The translations under genes were made by a program, and so were the position numbers. The notes beneath the pieces were generated by a model. It made no database searches. It saw only the letters and a program-made list of their open reading frames with translations, and had not been told where the DNA came from. A stretch of 8,249 nucleotides of DNA from the NCBI GenBank assembly GCA_003556835.1, contig PWQG01000359.1, positions 1-8,249 of the forward strand. The letters run 5' to 3'. The DNA comes from Gammaproteobacteria bacterium. Lineage in GTDB: Bacteria > Pseudomonadota > Gammaproteobacteria > Pseudomonadales > Pseudohongiellaceae. Positions 6,372 through 8,249 of this stretch are shown piece after piece. Position 1 is the stretch's first letter, and every line of letters begins with the position of its first letter.

Positions 6372-7097
6372 ATGAAGTTCATGAAACCATTGTCCATCGT
6401 ATTGGGGATATCGTCCCTGTGCATTGCTCTGGCTGCCGGAGCCCAGGAATCCATGCGTCTGCCGGAAGGTCAGACGTTGCTGAACCTGTCGGTCACCGAG
6501 CGGCAGCAGGTGACCGCTGATACGCTGGTGGCCCGCCTGCGGGTGGAGGGCGAAGACCGTGATCCGGCAAGCCTGCAGGAGCGCATCAATCGCCAGATGC
6601 AGAGTGCCCTGGAGCAGGCGAACGCGGTTCCGGGGCTGCAGGTGTCGACCGGTCGTTATAGCGTGTATCGACATGAACGTCGTCCCGATGGTGGGCGCCC
6701 GGAAACGCTCTGGCGTGGGACCCAGACGCTTGAGCTGGAAACCGATTCCGAGCCGACCGCATTACAGGAACTTGCAGGACAACTGCAGGCCGAGGGTTTT
6801 CTGGTCAGTCAACTGGAATACCGCCTGAGTGAGCAGGCCGCCGAAGCGGTGCGTGACAGTCTGCTTGAGGCGGCGATTGAGCGCATTCTGCAGCGCGCCG
6901 GGCGGGCCGCTTCGGCCCTGGGCAAGTCGGATCTGGACGTGGTTGAGCTGGATATGGATGGCAGCGGTGGAGCGTCTCCTCCAATAATGTTGCGGTCGAT
7001 GGCCGCCGAGGCTGACGCGGCCCGGACTGCGCCGTCCGCCCAGGCGGGTGAATCCGAGGTGACCCTGACCGTGAATGCCAGGGTCGTATTGCGCTGA
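6372..7097 (+). CDS. SIMPL domain (DUF541/BP26-type) exported protein
   Basis: This 241-residue protein begins with a clear signal peptide: lysines at 2 and 5, a hydrophobic core (7-22) and a likely cleavage after AGA (24), before QESMRLPEG. The mature part has the SIMPL/DUF541 layout. It opens with LLNLSVTERQQVTADTLVAR, continues with helices bearing INRQMQSALEQA and a central GRYSVYRHER segment, and ends in a strand-rich region reaching SEVTLTVNARVVLR. SIMPL proteins are periplasmic or outer-surface proteins (Brucella BP26 is the best known) of unclear biochemical role. The start at 6372 has GGGAG about seven bases ahead; an in-frame ATG at 6297 would hide the signal peptide and is rejected. 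It is transcribed away from pxpB and is followed by a hairpin. No functional tie to its neighbours is visible. Confidence 0.85.
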   Translation: MKFMKPLSIVLGISSLCIALAAGAQESMRLPEGQTLLNLSVTERQQVTADTLVARLRVEGEDRDPASLQERINRQMQSALEQANAVPGLQVSTGRYSVYRHERRPDGGRPETLWRGTQTLELETDSEPTALQELAGQLQAEGFLVSQLEYRLSEQAAEAVRDSLLEAAIERILQRAGRAASALGKSDLDVVELDMDGSGGASPPIMLRSMAAEADAARTAPSAQAGESEVTLTVNARVVLR

Positions 7098-7118
7098 AAT
7101 GCAGTGGCGGGTTACGGC

Positions 7119-7147
7119 TTGCCTTCGGGCGAAGGCCTGTTTATGCT
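7119..7147 (+). promoter_or_regulatory. Possible weak promoter before the PQQ dehydrogenase gene
   Basis: TTGCCT (7119-7124) and TATGCT (7142-7147) are separated by exactly 17 bases and point toward the dehydrogenase start at 7189. Both hexamers match consensus at only four positions, and the -35 overlaps the hairpin at 7121-7136. This is a weak call. Confidence 0.25.
7121..7136 (+). terminator. Hairpin downstream of the SIMPL gene, possible terminator
   Basis: GCCTTCGGGCGAAGGC folds into a GC-rich stem of six to seven base pairs, 24 bases after the SIMPL stop codon. The following CTGTTTATGC has only a short T-run, so it would be a weak intrinsic terminator. It may instead be a mere stem-loop separating the SIMPL gene from the dehydrogenase gene. 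Confidence 0.42.
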
Positions 7148-7188
7148 CGTTTCTGCCAATAATAATGAAATACAAGGGGAACCCGCAC

Positions 7189-8172
7189 ATGCGCAGCCAC
7201 TGGATCTCTTCCGGATATGCCCGGATCCAACCCGCTTGCCGGCACATTTTGCTGCCGGTACTGAGTCTGCTTGTCCTGGCAGCCTGCTCCAGCGAGACTG
7301 ATGAGGTGCCGCCGCTGGCCACTGAATCGGCCATGGAAAGCGGAGCTTCCGATACAGCCATGCAGCCGGTGGATACGCAGCGCCTTCTGGCCGCTGCTGA
7401 TAACACGCAGGATTGGCTGACGCATGGCCGGACCTATGCCGAGGAGCGGTACAGTCCGCTGGATACCGTCAATCGCGATAACGTAGAGCGTCTGGGGCTG
7501 GCCTGGGACTTTGAGCTGGACACCGATCGGGGGCAGGAAGCCACGCCGCTGGTCATCGATGGTGTGGTTTATTTCACTTCCGCCTGGAGCAAGGCCTTTG
7601 CCGTGGATGCGCGCACCGGCGAAGAGCTCTGGCGCTTTGATCCCGAAGTGCCACGGCGATATGCCGCCAATGCCTGTTGCGACGTGGTCAATCGTGGGCT
7701 TGCGGCCTGGGGTGACAAGGTGTTTCTCGGCGCTCTGGATGGTCGGCTGATCGCTCTGGACCGGGCCACCGGCGAGCCGGTCTGGTCCTCGGTGACCGCT
7801 GATCCGGAGCAGCGCTACACGGTGACCGGGGCGCCCCGGGTGGTCAATGGCAATGTCATTATCGGTAACGGTGGCGCGGAGCTCGGTGTGCGTGGTTATG
7901 TCTCTGCCTATGATGCCGATACCGGCGACCTCAACTGGCGGTTCTACACGGTACCGGGCAATCCGGCCGACGGCTTCGAAAGTGATGTGATGGCCATGGC
8001 GGCGGAAACCTGGTCTGGTGAATGGTGGACCCTCGGTGGTGGCGGCACTGCCTGGGACTCGATGGCCTACGACCCCGATCTTGACCTGCTGTATGTCGGG
8101 GTCGGCAATGGCAGTCCCTGGAATCATCAGATCCGCAGTGATGTCTTCCTCCAGTTTCCGTACTTGAGATAG
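7189..8172 (+). CDS. PQQ-dependent alcohol dehydrogenase, truncated N-terminal half with lipoprotein signal
   Basis: This frame gives 327 residues where quinoprotein alcohol dehydrogenases normally have about 570-740. Residues 1-33 form a lipoprotein signal (hydrophobic 20-32, lipobox LAAC, lipidated C33, Ser at +2), implying outer-membrane anchoring facing the periplasm. The propeller part is typical: QDWLTHGRTYAEERYSPL (74-91), ACC with vicinal cysteines C163/C164 that form the family's adjacent-Cys disulfide, GAELGVRGYVSAYDADTG (229-246) with likely Ca/PQQ ligand E231, and GGGGTAWDSMAYDP (283-296). GVGNGSPWNHQIRS (304-317) follows, with likely Ca ligand N307. Family resemblance ends after about residue 318 (position 8142); nine unrelated residues follow to a TAG. 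The catalytic Asp, the later propeller blades and any cytochrome c domain are missing, so it cannot encode a working enzyme as it stands. The start at 7189 has AAGGGGA about eight bases ahead; an ATG at 7165 is a less likely alternative. The substrate class (methanol, ethanol or other) is undetermined. Confidence 0.85.
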   Translation: MRSHWISSGYARIQPACRHILLPVLSLLVLAACSSETDEVPPLATESAMESGASDTAMQPVDTQRLLAAADNTQDWLTHGRTYAEERYSPLDTVNRDNVERLGLAWDFELDTDRGQEATPLVIDGVVYFTSAWSKAFAVDARTGEELWRFDPEVPRRYAANACCDVVNRGLAAWGDKVFLGALDGRLIALDRATGEPVWSSVTADPEQRYTVTGAPRVVNGNVIIGNGGAELGVRGYVSAYDADTGDLNWRFYTVPGNPADGFESDVMAMAAETWSGEWWTLGGGGTAWDSMAYDPDLDLLYVGVGNGSPWNHQIRSDVFLQFPYLR

Positions 8173-8249
8173 AGAAATGATAACAAAACCAACAGTCTCC
8201 CATAGATAAATTCCACCGTCCATACCAGTGCAACCGGGAAGCTGAGAAC
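8127..8249 (-). CDS. Possible C-terminal fragment of a membrane protein beyond the junction
   Basis: From the window edge the minus strand is open for 40 codons to a TGA at 8129-8127. The peptide is strongly hydrophobic (start VLSFPVALVWTVEFIYG) and ends in a basic tail (YLKYGNWRK), as a last membrane segment with a cytoplasmic end would. The last few residues before the stop are coded by the dehydrogenase side of the junction, so the true end of this protein may be lost. The other five frames all contain stops in this stretch. I do not recognise the family, and a fragment this short may be chance. Confidence 0.3.
   Translation of the reverse strand, partial: VLSFPVALVWTVEFIYGRLLVLLSFLYLKYGNWRKTSLRI
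8140..8249. other. AT-rich foreign stretch after the breakpoint in the PQQ dehydrogenase
   Basis: By hand count the last 107 bases have about 45% G+C, clearly below the coding sequence before them. The dehydrogenase frame changes abruptly here from a conserved motif to unrelated residues and a stop. No inverted repeat, target duplication or transposase can be seen, because the stretch is cut by the window edge. It may be the edge of an inserted element, a rearrangement or an assembly chimera. Confidence 0.6.

Noticed and set aside
6270..6674. N-terminal extension of PxpB
   Set aside because: The extension overlaps the divergent SIMPL gene and its signal peptide region; the ATG at 6269 gives the normal PxpB length with AGGAG five bases ahead.
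7141..8223. Long minus-strand open frame (about 360 codons) opposite the PQQ dehydrogenase
   Set aside because: It mirrors the codon pattern of the real gene and crosses the breakpoint at 8140 without a recognisable domain, so it is not a gene.

Overview
The window comes from a moderately GC-rich proteobacterium, most likely a gammaproteobacterium. The reasons are a ModF-type double ABC ATPase very close to the enterobacterial pattern, a pxpB-pxpC-pxpA operon in the same internal order as in E. coli, a persulfide dioxygenase-rhodanese fusion, and Shine-Dalgarno and sigma70-like signals of ordinary proteobacterial form. The genus cannot be told from the sequence. Coding density is high, and there is no rRNA, tRNA, CRISPR array or complete insertion sequence.

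Layout. (1) Positions 1-1974, plus strand: the 3' part of an esterase-family alpha/beta hydrolase, followed after 3 bases by a modF-like gene for a protein with two ABC ATPase domains. (2) Positions 1958-3815, minus strand: a three-gene unit read right to left. It encodes a persulfide dioxygenase-rhodanese fusion, a small ABM-like dimeric alpha/beta-barrel protein joined to it by an ATGA overlap, and an ICMT/PEMT-type integral membrane methyltransferase-like protein 5 bases further on. Its last 17 bases overlap the end of modF tail to tail. A good sigma70 promoter and a 12-base perfect palindrome lie just upstream. (3) Positions 3892-6269, minus strand: pxpB, pxpC and pxpA, the three subunits of bacterial 5-oxoprolinase, tightly packed (3-base gap, then ATGA overlap). 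(4) Positions 6372-7097, plus strand: a secreted SIMPL/DUF541 protein, divergent from pxpB. (5) Positions 7189-8172, plus strand: the N-terminal half of a PQQ-dependent alcohol dehydrogenase with a lipoprotein signal. Its reading frame loses family resemblance after about 8139 and stops at 8172. The remaining roughly 107 bases are clearly more AT-rich and carry an open minus-strand frame for a hydrophobic peptide, so a rearrangement, an insertion edge or an assembly chimera lies there.

How the genes may work together. The two minus-strand units have a plausible glutathione connection. Persulfide dioxygenase oxidises glutathione persulfide to sulfite and glutathione, and 5-oxoprolinase recycles the 5-oxoproline that glutathione breakdown releases. 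The intervening promoter suggests they are separately controlled. The modF-esterase pair and the PQQ dehydrogenase look functionally unrelated to this block.

Most of the window is conventional. The parts that deserve attention are the junction near 8140, the two poorly explained genes carried behind the persulfide dioxygenase, and the palindrome placed where a CRP/FNR-class activator would bind.
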